64,000 bases of DNA from Anagrus nilaparvatae (taxonomy: Eukaryota; Arthropoda; Insecta; Hymenoptera; Mymaridae). Below the pieces are notes generated by a model, which searched no databases, had not been told where the DNA came from, and worked only from the letters and a program-made list of their open reading frames with translations. Positions 33,086-42,821 of this stretch are shown piece by piece. Both the position numbers and the translations under genes were made by a program. The first letter of the stretch is position 1. Every line of letters starts with the position of its first letter. The stretch is taken from NCBI GenBank assembly GCA_022575985.1, contig JAKSXM010000007.1, forward strand, positions 14,324,501-14,388,500. Reading direction: 5' to 3'.

Positions 33086-33269
33086 CATACTACATTTGTG
33101 GATAAAATAGAAATCTTTATATTATTCATCAAAAAGGTAGTGTCGCTGGTAAAAAAACAAGTATACCCAGTGTAATTGAGATGAATCCAGTGGCACTAGC
33201 GAAATTGGTGTTTTTTTTCTAGCCCCAATAATAACAATTAAAATTTTATTATCCACAAGTGTAGTGATA
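33086..33269. repeat. MITE-like inverted-repeat element
   Basis: Left ATACTACATTTGTGGATAAA, right TTATTATCCACAAGTGTAGTG: inverted copies. An inner pair GTGTCGCTGG / CCAGTGGCAC suggests a longer palindrome. Confidence 0.6.
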
Positions 33270-33480
33270 GTTGAATATACAAAGTTTCCTTTATCAATTT
33301 TTTCTTTACTAATTTTTATTTAATATGATTTCAGGTAACAAATAAGTATTTTAATGATAGCGTTATAGAAGTCTGTTTTTTCGTTCACGTTAAAGTTTGG
33401 ATCTTAGGTGTGGAGAAAAAAAACTTTCTTTAAATCCTTGCAGATTTAAAAATTTGATTAGGCCTTTTCTAAAAAAGTAA

Positions 33481-33596
33481 ATAATCATCTTTTATGATAA
33501 TCATTGCTGCTAGATATATTAACAAGATTTGTTTGCCCCAATTATAACACAATTAAGAAATGTATACCAAACAGGTTTATCATAAAAGATGATTAT
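33481..33596. repeat. Perfect 20-bp inverted repeat, 76-bp spacer
   Basis: ATAATCATCTTTTATGATAA at 33481-33500 is exactly complementary to 33577-33596. Neither arm is coding. It may be the tip of a small MITE or form an RNA stem in the intron. Confidence 0.7.
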
Positions 33597-34058
33597 CACT
33601 TATGTTATGATAACACAGGTATAAGATACAAAAGTTTACTTTACAAATCTATGTTTTTTATTTTGCTAAAAATAATAGAATTCTACAAGTAGAAAAAATC
33701 TATTCCTTCTTTTGAATTTGAGTGTTGAATAACAACATTGCTTATCATGGAAAAAAATTTTAAAATAATTTTGTAATTATTATATTTTCACAAATAGTAT
33801 CTTTTAATTGAACAACAATTATTTACTGATTTTTTATTTCCCAGCTTCAAACCTTTAACTTTCATTTGTTTTCAGCTGTAAAACATATATAAAAGTACAA
33901 AATAAAATTTTGAAACTATCTTTGCTTATAATTTTAGTCATTTGGAACACAAAAAAAAACTATTTGTCTTAAATAAAACTGTTTTTATGTGGTTAAGCAT
34001 GCAAAATAAAAATTTTCTTTAAATTAAATAAGTTTTTGATAATTTATATTTTTTCTAG

Positions 34059-34423
34059 CATACGATCCGTTGGGTTTCTACATTCCTCATGCTAATCACG
34101 AAAGTCATTATTACAGCAGTAAGTAAAAATTTTCTCATTAAAAAAGCTTTTCCTTTAATTTAGTAAATAAAATAATCATAATCTTGATTACAGATGAAAA
34201 TCAAAGATATTACAAACATAAACCATTTTCATGTGAAAAATGTGGTAGTAAGTTTACACGTAAAGATGGGCTCACATATCATTTGAGATATCAATGTGGT
34301 AAACCACCAAGATTTAAATGTCCTTATTGTCAGTATTGTACAAGGCATTCGAGTAACGTGCGCAAACATATTAGAGAAACTCATCCTAACCAAGAAGTTT
34401 ATTTCGCAGATGTTGGCGAATAA
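34059..34423 (+). CDS. lola: lola 3' cassette, two exons, YHL-type finger pair
   Basis: Exons 34059-34118 and 34194-34423, 96 residues. Entry is after TTTTCTAG with (x)CA TAC (A-Y); the junction is A|GTAAGT to TTACAG, phase 1. Exon 1 is a His/Tyr-rich tether (YDPLGFYIPHANHESHYY). Finger 1 is at about residues 34-55 (CEKCGSKFTRKDGLTYHLRYQC), finger 2 at about 63-84 (CPYCQYCTRHSSNVRKHIRETH), then QEVYFADVGE. First of the group whose first finger has YHLxYQC instead of RHLxxEC. Confidence 0.9.
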
Positions 34424-34635
34424 ATAAAATGGCTGAGCATTATATTGAAATTTTAATTGCATTTAAAATTATGTACAAATGTGTGGGAAATGAAAAATAT
34501 AAAAATGTTGAAATTTTCTTATGATCTTTTATTTATTTTGCTCTCACAACTGCGGTCATCGATATGAATTTTAATTTTTAAGCTAAAAGCTATAAGAAGA
34601 AATTAATTGATTCAAATTATTTTACCGTTTTGCAG

Positions 34636-35037
34636 GTGCTGATTCAGTGGCGTTCAAACCTTTGTTTGTTAATGGTACGTTCTGAAAACATTTATTTATA
34701 TAATTATTAATATTCATTGTTAATGTTTACAGTTTTTGATGATATTCTGATGACTGAAGCAATTTATTTACCAAATGATTTCAATAATGAAAAATCAGGA
34801 ACTGACAAAAACCACTCAAAAGGTAAGGATATTGTTGATTAAAAAATTTTTTTGATTTGCTTAAAAGTGCTTATAATATTGTTTTTAGAAAAAAAAAGAA
34901 TTCATAAGAATTATTCTTCTGAAAATTTTGAAATGGCTTTAGAAGCAGTAAAAAAGGGAGAATCTCTCAGAAAAGCAGCTAAGATATTTAATATCCCATA
35001 CGCAACTTTACATGGAAGATATAAGAAAAACAAATAG
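34636..35037 (+). CDS. lola: lola 3' cassette with pipsqueak-type helix-turn-helix
   Basis: Exons 34636-34674, 34733-34822 and 34889-35037, 92 residues, all junctions phase 1. The first two exons are a linker (GADSVAFKPLF; VFDDILMTEAIYLPNDF). Exon 3, residues about 44-92, reads EKKRIHKNYSSENFEMALEA, then VKKGESLRKAAKIFNIPYATLHGRYKK. This matches the Psq DNA-binding motif: Y-x-x-E-x-x-x-x-A-L, G-x-S-x-R-x-A-A, F-x-I-P-x-x-T-L-x-x-R. Psq domains occur in pipsqueak, bric-a-brac and in transposases related to pogo. The product would be BTB-Psq, an architecture known from separate genes but here offered as one alternative end of lola. No finger present. Confidence 0.8.
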
Positions 35038-35589
35038 TTATAAGTCATTGTTACAAACGGGTTTAACTAGATTTATAAGGCAAAATATATTTTTTCAGAA
35101 TGCAAAGATTTATAAAAACTCAGGGAAAAAACAGAAAATTTAATTGATGATTTGAATTTTATCTAATTAATCAAACATTTTGGCTCATATTTTAAAATAT
35201 TCTAACAAAAATCGTAGGAAATCGATAAAAACATAAAATTAAAAGAAACGTTGATTTGCATATGTGTAATTAAAATATTAATAAAAAATGATTTTCATAT
35301 TTTGTGTTATAAAATCAAATTTTTTTATTAAATGTCCTTGTTTTTAATTCAAAAACTTTATACTTTAAAGCTTGTTTTTGTGTCTTTTAATCTTTTAAAA
35401 TTTCTTCTTTCAATAATCATTAAAATGATTACTCAAAAATTTATAGAAAATTATTATTAAATCTTCTAAAACATTATTAAAATTTTTTACTTTGCTATTC
35501 TTTCATGGGTTTAGTTTTGTGATTTTTAAACTTTCAAGTGACTTAAATTTTTTTATTTTTTGAATTTTTTTAACATATTTTTTATCCTA

Positions 35590-35690
35590 GGCCGCAAAAA
35601 TAAAGAATGGCCCAGGTCGTAAGTAAATTGCAATCTATGGTGAAGTCAAGGATGGCGAACTGTTATCTGGGACATTCTTTTTTTACGGCC
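35590..35690. repeat. Short palindromic element
   Basis: Left GGCCGCAAAAATAAAGAATG with CCCAG, right CTGGGACATTCTTTTTTTACGGCC, inverted copies with few mismatches, about 101 bp. TTCAGGG(C/T)ATTCTTTT-like relics occur near 40190 and 44955. Confidence 0.6.
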
Positions 35691-35785
35691 AAAGACAAAT
35701 CTTTTGAATTTTTCTTCGTCAGTGGCAAGATAACATGTATTTTGGAATCGTGCCGCGATCAGGAAACACTTGCTTTCTGGCCACT

Positions 35786-35987
35786 GAGGCTGATTCTACA
35801 AACGGTCTAAATGGGGGTCGCAACAACAAGCGTAGCCGCAACGCAATGTGCAGAGACGTCAAATCGTGTTGTGCGCATTGCGTTGCGGTTGTGACTCTCA
35901 TTCACGGCGTTTGTAGAACCAACCTGAAAATCGTGATTTGCGCATTGCGTTGTGTCCTCATTCTACGGTGCTTGTAGAATTAGTCTG
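35786..35987. repeat. GC-rich MITE, family B
   Basis: Left end AGGCTGATTCTACAAACGG, first right end GGCGTTTGTAGAACCAACC at about 35925, then a second partial copy ending GCTTGTAGAATTAGTCTG. Inner palindrome CGCAACGCAATGTGCAGAG / GTGCGCATTGCGTTGCG. Same family as 7036-7230 and 12848-12990. Confidence 0.7.
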
Positions 35988-36100
35988 AAAAAAAAAAATT
36001 TTTTTTTGGTCAGCGGCCTGGAAAAAAGTATTTCCGGTTTGTGTGATTAAAATAAAATTTTTTTCCTTTGATGTTTTTTTAAATGATTTTAATTTTTTAG

Positions 36101-36771
36101 GTTTTTATTTAAATATCAAGGAAAAATTAGAAGATTATTCATCTTCATGTGGTAATACTTTAGATCAACTTAGGAGTTATTAATTTTGTTTTTTTTTTTA
36201 CAAAAATCTTCTCGTTTCAAGGTTTGGAAGGGAAAGTATCATTGTCACACATGCACCTATACAAACCCGAGCCTTATTTGGAAGGTTGGTAAATATTTGT
36301 AAGGTAGATTCACCAGTGAATGATCGGCCTCCAGCGAATACAGTGTATTTATTTTTTATGGAAAATGAAAGTTCATTTACTAGATTTTAACCGATCATTT
36401 ACTAATGAACGTACCCTATATTTTTAATAACTTTAAAATCCAAAAAATTCATTTGTAATTTAAAGGCAGCATAAAGAAAACCATTGGCCAAATGGGAAAA
36501 CTGGAAGTTAATAATCATTCAAAAACAAACTTAACAAAATCACATGGTGAATAACTAATTTAAATTAATTCTAAATTTTTTAAAATTAATTTTATAATAT
36601 TTTGCAGATCCTTTAGAAATAATTGCGGATAATAAGTTGCTGAAAACAAAAAGATGTCAGTTTTGTCATTATAAAGTTGATAGAAAAACCCAGTATAAAT
36701 GTTTAAAATGTGACAAGGCGATGTGTAAATTGCATACCGCGAAAATTTGTTACAGATGTTCAAATATGTAA
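36101..36771 (+). CDS. lola: lola 3' cassette ending in a piggyBac-type cysteine-rich domain
   Basis: Exons 36101-36151, 36222-36284, 36466-36546 and 36608-36771, 119 residues, all junctions phase 1 with GT donors. Residues 1-65 are linker. The last exon has C82-x2-C85, R91-K92, C97-x2-C100, C105-x2-H108, C113-x2-C116, three residues before TAA. This C-x2-C/RK/C-x2-C/C-x2-H/C-x2-C series is the layout of the C-terminal cysteine-rich domain of piggyBac transposases, which binds their terminal repeats in the studied element. No DDE catalytic domain is nearby, so only the DNA-binding end would have been kept. A MITE (36302-36419) lies in intron 2. A PHD/RING-like cross-brace is an alternative reading but fits the spacing less well. 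Confidence 0.7.
36302..36419. repeat. MITE-like palindrome, family D
   Basis: Left AGGTAGATTCACCAGTGAATGATCGG, right end CCGATCATTTACTAATGAACGTACCCT: inverted copies. The second copy is at 42366-42460. Confidence 0.7.
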
Positions 36772-37216
36772 AATTATGAGTTTTTGTTGTAACACCTGAG
36801 ATATTGTTTTAGTAAAATTTTAATTTATGCGCATTATTTTTTTTTGTGGCGATACTAAAGCTGCAAAACGTCATTTAGTATGTAGAGCATCTGAAAAAAT
36901 GTATAAAGTTTATTGAAAAATCATTTTTATAAATAAAATTACTTTTTCATCAACAAAATTTGTATTGAGCAATCAACAATTAATATTTCCATTCATAACA
37001 ATGAAAATCCTCTAGGTTTAGAAATTGATTAACTAACTTATTTTTTTTTTGGAAAATGTATTTTGAGTTTCCTGCATAGTAGCACTTGATTCAGTACTAA
37101 TTTTAAAATGTATAATTTCCCCGTGTCACGTGTAATCTTTGGCATGTCATTTTTGTGGTAAATAATTGAATACATTTCTATTTCTTGTAACCTGATTAAT
37201 GAAAAAAATTTTTCAG
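36772..37216. other. 3' flank and intron
   Basis: AT-rich. A minus-strand open frame across the next exon (37038-37277) has no domain and is discounted. AATAAA near 36933. Confidence 0.4.
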
Positions 37217-38281
37217 ATGCTGAAAAATCCAAAAAAGTTGAAGCAAGTTGTGATACCAAGAACGTATCTGATAGCAAAGGTAAATTTTCAAAGCTAAAAA
37301 CTAAAATGGGTCAAAATTTAATAAATTTATTTTTATTCAGTTGTAGATCAAGTTATATCTGTATCATTCTCGTCAAATTCATCTTTAGATTTTCCGGATT
37401 TAAATAATTCAGATTTGAATAACTCTAAAGGTAAAGTTTCTTAATATTTAAGTATTTAAAAATTTTTCTTAATTGAATTATATTCTATTACAGAAAATGG
37501 TAAAGATAATGGAAAAAATAATGAAGAAAAAAATGGAAAACCTGAGCCAAAAATTAAAAAAACTGATACCAAGATTTCAAGCAACGATCAACGGAAAAAT
37601 CCGGAACGTAGGTCCAGTAAGTGAATTACTTATATCCAATATCTGCTTTAAGGAATGATCTATACCTAAATATGAGTACCTTTCTATTAGGCTACACCCT
37701 CTATCAAAATTAGAGTTGATATATTATAACTGAATCATTCTAAGTTTCTATACACTAAAGTTATTTACTATTTGAACTATACTTGACCTCATCCCCCTCA
37801 AAAAATCTCGATGTTTCATATCCCACCATCCTGTTTTGGTGGCCAATTTCTAAGAATCCTCCCTGTTAACATACTCCATGTTAAAAATGCTGTTTTTCAA
37901 AATAACATTTGTATCAATAATGTTTTACTGATTAAACTTCAATTTATTGTTTTTGTTTTAGATAATATATAAAAATAAAAATGTAAAATTTACAAATAAA
38001 AACTAATTAGGAAATGAAAAAGCATTTATCTTAGTAGCTAAAAATTTTTAATGATATATTCTTAAATGTAATATTTTAATGTTTTTTAGGAAAAATGCCG
38101 AAAAAATTTGATGATTCAGTACTTGAAGATGTTTTTAAACCAAAAATCAGCCGTGAGTAGTTTATTAATTATTTTTTTTGTAAATTTTTGGTATGCAATT
38201 TACATTTTTCTACTATCATAAAAAAATATTTTTTCATATTTATGACATAAAAATTTTTTTTTATTTATAGGTAAAAAATAA
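37217..38281 (+). CDS. lola: lola 3' cassette, unrecognised finger-less end
   Basis: Exons 37217-37279, 37341-37430, 37494-37616, 38090-38152 and 38271-38281, 116 residues, every junction phase 1. Content is disordered: Ser/Asn/Asp-rich (SSNSSLDFPDLNNSDLNNSK), then Lys/Asn/Gly-rich with a basic patch (NDQRKNPERRS), then KMPKKFDDSVLEDVFKPKIS, ending RKK. The final exon codes only two complete codons before TAA, so the stop depends on correct splicing. No finger or named domain is seen. It may give a BTB isoform with an acidic/basic tail, or part of it may splice to other ends, since the exons are symmetric. The third exon also has a longer open frame in another phase. Confidence 0.5.
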
Positions 38282-39030
38282 TTATTTAAGAAAAATAATT
38301 AAGAAATTTTTGGACCTACATCAAAAACAATTAAATTTTTCAAATCAAATTTTACTTATTCATATTTTTGTTGAATAAATTTTTGTAGTAAGAAAAATGT
38401 TATTATCATGAAATAGACATTAATTTCATTGTAATTATAGTTAATTAGAAAGTAAAAAGATAATGAGGTACACGGAGAGAACCCAGCAAGTATATGTTTG
38501 TAGCAAGAGGATTATTATTCTGTTTTTATTTTAAAAACAAACCAAAAACTTGTGAAAACAAACTTCTCCATTTATACAAAAAATGAGACCAACTGAAATT
38601 TGTTGGATTAAAAAACGTGGTAATTTTTGACTCTGTTTTCATTGGAACGACCCTTTTTGTAGCCCAAAATGCCCATTGGAATGAAAGAATAGTATTTAGG
38701 ATATTTTATCAATATACTGGTCATTTACTGATACATTTTCAGTAAACCGATTCCTAAATGTTTGTTTTGATTTTATTTTACCTGATTTTTTAGACTTTTA
38801 TTTTCATCTGGTACCCATGTCATTTTGGTACTTAATTTTTTTTCTTTTAATTTTTCTTTATTTTGAATATCACTTTAAAAAATTCAAATGATAAAAAAAT
38901 CTTCTTGCTACAAACAAATGATTAAAAATTTATTTTAAGAATATGATAATAGATTAATTAGACATTAGTTTATTATTAATTAGCACTGTGTTCATTCAAA
39001 TTTACACCTATTTTATATTGTGCAATTTAG
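38282..39030. other. Intron with a loose inverted repeat
   Basis: TGTTTGTAGCAAGAGG at 38495-38510 is complementary to CTTCTTGCTACAAACA at 38901-38916, with one mismatch, enclosing about 390 bp of AT-rich DNA. No exon found. Confidence 0.5.
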
Positions 39031-39375
39031 CGAAACCAGTCCAAATCAGATATTATAACCGATTAGGGATACGATGGTTGAACTTGATCTTGCTAGATTT
39101 AGGTATCAGTGCAGGAGTCATCATATAGTTGATTCTTACTTTGAAAACGCTAAATGGATTTAAGTTTTTTGATCCTCTGCGTGTACTTTTTCTTTTATGT
39201 GACAGTAATTACCACCAGTGCATTACTAGATCTTAGTGGAAAACTGCAATGTTTGAGAAAAAAAATACGAAAAATCCAGACTCGTTTTGTCAAATTAAAA
39301 AGACCACTGAGATTTCACATTTCGAAATTATTTTCTAGAATGCTGGCTCCTGCACAATATAACTTTTACATTTAA
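39031..39375 (+). CDS. lola: Candidate finger-less lola 3' end with basic helix
   Basis: Exons 39031-39102 and 39206-39375 by splice logic: entry after TGTGCAATTTAG, donor TTAG|GTATCA, a strong second acceptor CTTTTTCTTTTATGTGACAG, both phase 1. The product is about 80 residues: KPVQIRYYNRLGIRWLNLI, then TTSALLDLSGK and a very basic amphipathic stretch KLQCLRKKIRKIQTRFVKLK, ending LAPAQYNFYI. Read instead from an ATG at 39154, the frame would begin with a membrane-like segment, but that segment coincides with the polypyrimidine tract. The basic leucine-spaced helix recalls coiled-coil tails of THAP-type proteins, without firm support. AATAAA near 39383. Confidence 0.4.
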
Positions 39376-40962
39376 TAAATTAATAAAATAGCAATAATAA
39401 ATATAAAAATTTAATAAATATAATTTATGCAATAATTTATAACAATAAAATTATACCAGTGAATTGAGGAAAATTAAAAAATATTCTAGATGCGGCAACC
39501 GGAAAACCTATATAAATTTGCAAATAAAATAAAAACTTATGGAAAAAATTGTAAACAATTCATCCAAAATTTTAGTTCTTGCAAACGAAAATATTCTTGT
39601 TGTCGCAACTGGATTGTATTTGAGTGTATTATAAAATAATTAAAATTTATTAAAATGTATTTTTATCTTTTTCCTGTAACAGTAATAAACAAAGTAATAT
39701 AGTAATAAAAATCTTTAAAAAACAATAAAATTTTCTGTTGTTCAAAATTAATAAACTTTCTAGAATATTATATTTTAATAAAAATAAAAGTTTTCTTACT
39801 AAATATAAATTTCACCAAGATCTCTTCCAAAATCATGACAATCGGAAAGTATAAAACAGAGGAGCAGTATTTTTTTTTTCTATTTTTTTTGCGATTAATT
39901 TAAGATTTTTTATTATTTTTGAACACATAGAAAGGCTTTGTTTTTTGATTTGATGTAAACCTAAAAAAATACCCCCAAAAATTTTCCAACAATTAATAGT
40001 TTTTATGTTTCATGTGGTATCGTATAATCAAGATATTCTTTAATATTCTTTCATGTTAAAAGTTTTCAGTTCTAATCAAATTTATCAGTTCCAGATTAAT
40101 CAAGATAATTCACAGATTTAAAAATAGTATATTACGATCCATGGCTAGGAAAGTAATGATTGCCTAAATAGCACGAAGACTCCGATTCAGGGTATTCTTT
40201 TTTTATAACTTCTGGTTCCTGACAAAAAAAATTGTGTTGCCAATCTCAGGTAGCCAAAATAGTCTTAAATTTAATTTAGTTTACGCGCGTCTCCAACTGA
40301 AGCAATCTTGAGAAGAATTGCTTTTTTGTTTACAAGAGAGCTTTTGAGTTTTTGAATTGATTGATGATCTGCAAAAACATCGTTAAAAAAATTCACTTTC
40401 ATCAAGTTTTTCCACTAATGAGTACTCAAAACCTTAATAGCATCAAAAGTTTGTTGAATAATTAGTGTCAACATTGAATCAACATTGAAATTATATACAA
40501 CATTTTCTTTTTTCTATTTAATAGTAGGAGATAAAATATGATGACAAATTTTAAATTGATTCTTATGCTTTTATAAGATTCTTATGCTTTCTTTGATTTC
40601 GCTCTGTAAGCTTAAAATTAAATTATTTGAATTTTTTAAAAATTTTATAAAAATTTAAAAAGTACTCTTTTTTCTCATAATTTATAAACCTGCAATAAAA
40701 ATAAAACAAACAATGTAACAAATACTAGTTTCATGTGAATCAATTTAAAATAGAAATCGTCATCGCTTGCATCGTTAGTAAGAGCCTATAGAATAGTAAT
40801 CTCTATCTTTTAATTCTACCTAACAAAATTTTCTGTAAATGAGTAAGTGCTTTGTATTTTGCAATAAGTAGAGATTTTAAAAAATAACAATTTAAAAATA
40901 GCTGTAACAAAAAGTAATAAGAGAAGAAAAAATAACTCCAAAATTTTTTGTTTTGTTTCTAG
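39376..40962. other. Long intron
   Basis: AT-rich, 1.6 kb. Near 40140-40230 there is a diverged repeat (CCATGGCTAGGAAAGTAATGATTG ... TTCAGGGTATTC) also seen at about 44880-44960. No exon supported. Confidence 0.45.
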
Positions 40963-41198
40963 TTCACAGAGGAAGAACAAGTACAGCGCCAAAACGCTAT
41001 GCATGTCACCGATGTAATAACGTTTATACGCAAAAAGGAAATCTTAATTATCATTTAAATTATCAATGCGGAAAGCGACCAAGGTTTAAATGTCCATATT
41101 GCATTTACAGAACAAAACACGCTTCGGCTGTTAGAAAACATATTCGTACACTGCACTCACATGAAACTGTTTATGTATTAGATATTGGAGCCAATTAA
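40963..41198 (+). CDS. lola: lola 3' cassette, YHL-type finger pair
   Basis: Exon after TTTGTTTCTAG (AG 40961-40962), 78 residues from (x)TT CAC. A short basic tether (HRGRTSTAPKR) precedes finger 1 at about residues 15-36 (CHRCNNVYTQKGNLNYHLNYQC). Finger 2 is at about 44-65 (CPYCIYRTKHASAVRKHIRTLH), followed by ETVYVLDIGAN. The linker GKRPRFK is standard. AATAAA near 41259. Confidence 0.9.
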
Positions 41199-41435
41199 AT
41201 TTTTGTTTGTAAAGTTAAAATTGGTACTGTTTGGGAAATTTTATACTTAGTTTGGAAATAAATACTTTGAAAATAATTTATTAAACTTTTATTCATTCCT
41301 GAATTTTCTGCAGCAGAAAATTTTTATCCTATCAACCTATTTTTTTTGCTTGTAAATATTTTTTTATCTCTTATGTAGATTAGTTAAAAATAATCATTTG
41401 ATTATTCAAATGTAAGTAAATAATTGCTGTTTCAG

Positions 41436-41869
41436 CTCAAGACCCCTTGGCTGTTGATATTGAAGCTCAAAGCAGTTCTGCTATGCAATATTATGGTAAG
41501 TTTTTTTATTGGACAAATCCAGCAAATAAATCAACTATTTTAATGGCAAAAATTTCCTAACCACACTTAATTGCAAATATTAATAAAATTTTATAATTTT
41601 CAGGATACAACCCTTACCGCACAACAGCACCTGTAAATGAATTTTCATGTTGGCGCTGCGGAAATTTCTACAGAACAAAAGGAAGCTTAACTTATCATTT
41701 AAGGTTCCAGTGCAACAAAAATCCACGATTCAAATGTCCTTATTGTACATATATTACCAAACATAGTTCGCATTTAAGAAGGCATATTAGAAAAATTCAC
41801 CCGGATAATCAAATTTTTATTATTGACATGGAAAAAGTCAATAAAACTAATTATTCTGATGTTTTGTAA
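41436..41869 (+). CDS. lola: lola 3' cassette, two exons, YHL-type finger pair
   Basis: Exons 41436-41495 and 41604-41869, 108 residues, phase 1 throughout. Exon 1 reads AQDPLAVDIEAQSSSAMQYY and resembles the D-P-L-x-x-Y tethers of 34059 and 45207. Finger 1 is at about residues 36-57 (CWRCGNFYRTKGSLTYHLRFQC), finger 2 at about 65-86 (CPYCTYITKHSSHLRRHIRKIH), then QIFIIDMEK and an Asn/Thr tail. AATAAA near 41929. Confidence 0.9.
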
Positions 41870-42821
41870 AAATAAAAAAAACATTGTAATAATTTTATTG
41901 CTAAAAAATTGTAGAAATATAAAATAAGAAATAAACATTACAAAAATGTCTATTTTTCTGATCTTGAACTATTTCCCCTGGTAGATAAATTTATTTTAGA
42001 AATGGCAATTGTTAATTAAATTTAAGGAGAAACATGAATTTGATTACATAAAAATTAGAAATTTAAGGAACCTGGTAAATACCTAGCAGTAAAAAAGATG
42101 TAATAAATTGAAATCTTGGCAAACGATTAAACGTGAAAGAAATCTTCAAGTATGCTTGAAAAATAATTGTTCATCATACGCTTAAATAATGATCTATTTT
42201 CTATCTTCAGAACATTGTTTACGCTTATGATGAAAAAACTTTTATTAAAAATGTAGGTTTCAAACTTTTCATGCTGTCTGGAATTTTATGAAAAATCAAA
42301 AACCATATTTTATCCCTTATTTAAATTAAATGCTATATCTTATTAGGTATGAAATAAAAATTAAATAGGATAGATGCACCAGTGAATAACCATGAGTTTC
42401 AGTAAATTACCACTTTCAGTAGAAGCCATTCGTGATCATTCATTAGTGAATCTATCCTATACTGTAGTTTGTATATTACCATAAATTTTAAATCTTTTTG
42501 TATTAAAAGGATAATGTTTCAAAATTGAAAATAATTTATGTTTCCTATCAATTAGGAGGTTACTTAGATAAAAAAATTTTACATTTTATAATTTCTTTAA
42601 AAGCATGTTATAAAAAATAATGAATTTTTAATTTAGAAAATAAAAATTTTTAAACATAAGTAAGCATTCTTTTCTTTGGCGTTAGTTACTTTGGTTCTGT
42701 TTTTTAATTTAATTTGTTTTAAAAATTCAATATGCTGTGGCTACTTTAAATTAAATTCGCATGTTATTTTTTGTCTTTTTTTTCAATTATTAATTTTCTT
42801 ACAATTATGCTTTTTTCACAG
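41870..42821. other. 3' flank and intron with one MITE
   Basis: Contains the family D palindrome at 42366-42460. Near 42240-42320 lies a relic of the repeat at 57400-57490 (CATGCTGTCTG, CCATATTTTATCCCTT). Otherwise AT-rich. Confidence 0.45.
42366..42460. repeat. MITE-like palindrome, family D
   Basis: Left AGGATAGATGCACCAGTGAATAA, right ATCATTCATTAGTGAATCTATCCT: inverted copies, 95 bp in all. Partner of 36302-36419. Confidence 0.75.

Larger units (their letters stand above)
32364..34058. other. 3' flank and long intron with small inverted repeats
   Basis: Holds the elements at 32435-32546, 33086-33269 and 33481-33596. AATAAA motifs near 32572-32584 may end the BEN transcript. No exon found in the rest. 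Confidence 0.45.
35038..36100. other. 3' flank and intron with repeats
   Basis: Contains a short palindrome (35590-35690) and a GC-rich family B MITE (35786-35987). Open frames across them are not genes. 35038-35589 is AT-rich without features. Confidence 0.5.

Noticed and set aside
35607..35977. Overlapping small open frames on both strands
   Set aside because: They lie in MITE sequence with GCGCATTGCG palindromes.
39154..39205. Signal peptide / membrane segment of a small secreted protein
   Set aside because: The hydrophobic codons coincide with a polypyrimidine tract ending in CAG; a spliced reading explains it better, though not proven.
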